From Pseudomonadota bacterium (GTDB lineage: Bacteria > Pseudomonadota > Gammaproteobacteria > Steroidobacterales > Steroidobacteraceae): a stretch of DNA of 6,101 nt. The position numbers and the translations under genes were made by a program. Numbering within the stretch: the first letter of the stretch is position 1; each line of letters begins with the position of its first letter. This document shows, piece by piece, positions 5,977-6,101 of this stretch. Below the pieces are notes generated by a model. It was not told where the DNA came from and made no database searches. It saw only the letters and a list, made by a program, of their open reading frames with translations. The stretch lies in contig JAJYTX010000188.1 in the NCBI GenBank assembly GCA_021792815.1, positions 1 to 6,101 of the forward strand. The letters are read 5' to 3'.

Positions 5977-6005
5977 TTGCAGTGGCCGGACGATTCCAGT
6001 ATTCT
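5977..6005 (+). promoter_or_regulatory. Promoter for the gene downstream of the window (probably rpsF operon)
   Basis: TTGCAG (5977-5982), a 17-base spacer and TATTCT (6000-6005) form a good sigma70-type promoter. Transcription would start near 6012 and give a leader of about 95 bases. It points toward the ribosome binding site at the window end and makes the downstream gene at least partly independent of rnr-rlmB. Confidence 0.7.
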
Positions 6006-6010
6006 GCGCG

Positions 6011-6023
6011 CCCCCTCGGGGGG
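6011..6023 (+). other. GC-rich hairpin at the presumed 5' end of the leader
   Basis: CCCCC (6011-6015) can pair with GGGGG (6019-6023) around a three-base loop close to the predicted transcription start. It may stabilise the mRNA 5' end. No T tract follows, so it is not an intrinsic terminator. Confidence 0.35.
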
Positions 6024-6051
6024 CCATGCGCGTGGCGCGTGGCGTCTCCTT

Positions 6052-6082
6052 GCCGCACCGATGCAGCCTCGCGAAGGGCGGC
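6052..6082 (+). promoter_or_regulatory. Candidate S6:S18-binding autoregulatory leader motif
   Basis: An outer stem GCCGC (6052-6056) / GCGGC (6078-6082) encloses an asymmetric unpaired 5' strand containing CCG (6058-6060) and an inner stem CCT (6067-6069) / AGG (6075-6077) with a five-base loop. Leaders of rpsF operons are known to carry a hairpin with a bulged CCG that binds the S6:S18 ribosomal protein complex and represses translation. The fold, its place between promoter and ribosome binding site, and the rnr-rlmB context fit. The downstream gene is not visible, so the identification is inference. Confidence 0.45.
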
Positions 6083-6092
6083 TTTCATCCGT

Positions 6093-6099
6093 AAGGAGG
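6093..6099 (+). promoter_or_regulatory. Strong ribosome binding site of the next gene
   Basis: AAGGAGG near the window edge closely complements the 16S rRNA 3' end, as expected for a highly expressed ribosomal protein gene. The start codon lies beyond the window; rpsF is expected from synteny. Confidence 0.6.
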
Positions 6100-6101
6100 A
6101 C

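Noticed and set aside
3481..6027. 848-codon open frame on the minus strand across rnr and rlmB
   Set aside because: It is antisense to two unmistakable conserved genes. Long stop-free antisense frames are expected in high-GC genes with strong third-position bias, and its Arg/Gln/His-rich product resembles no protein family.

Overview
The window is GC-rich with strong GC at third codon positions. It carries the core block tRNA-Leu / rnr / rlmB and ends in what looks like the leader of the next gene, probably rpsF. That gene order is known from gammaproteobacteria, so a high-GC gammaproteobacterium is the best guess. No species can be named from the sequence alone.

Layout. Bases 1-608 hold the C-terminal two thirds of a LysR-type regulator of the NhaR kind. 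Bases 751-2868 form a small accessory segment bracketed by a direct repeat of about 147 bp. Each repeat copy ends in the 3' part of a tRNA-Leu gene. The right copy belongs to the intact tRNA-Leu(CAG) at 2844-2928 (minus strand); the left copy keeps only 25 nt of tRNA. This looks like the scar of an element integrated at the tRNA 3' end, but no integrase is present. The segment holds two convergent toxin-antitoxin-like pairs: DUF433 + DUF5615 on the plus strand, and a truncated antitoxin + VapC-like PIN protein on the minus strand. In each pair the antitoxin stop and toxin start overlap as GTGA. Both toxin genes are broken, one by an extra C in a C6 run and one by an in-frame TAA, and the second antitoxin has lost its N-terminus. 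Only the DUF433 gene looks intact.

From 2929 onward the sequence is core genome. A near-consensus promoter drives the tRNA leftwards; its -35 box directly abuts the rnr start codon. rnr (RNase R, a 3'-5' exoribonuclease) and rlmB (23S rRNA Gm2251 methyltransferase) are 9 nt apart and clearly co-transcribed. After rlmB come a good sigma70-type promoter, a leader that can fold into a hairpin with a bulged CCG like the S6:S18 autoregulatory motif, and a strong ribosome binding site at the window edge. Together the right half is a translation and RNA-maintenance neighbourhood; the left part is a decayed accessory insertion.

I see no convincing new biological system. The points most worth checking are the tRNA-bounded toxin-antitoxin remnant, the two toxin-inactivating lesions, the tRNA/rnr promoter arrangement and the putative rpsF leader.
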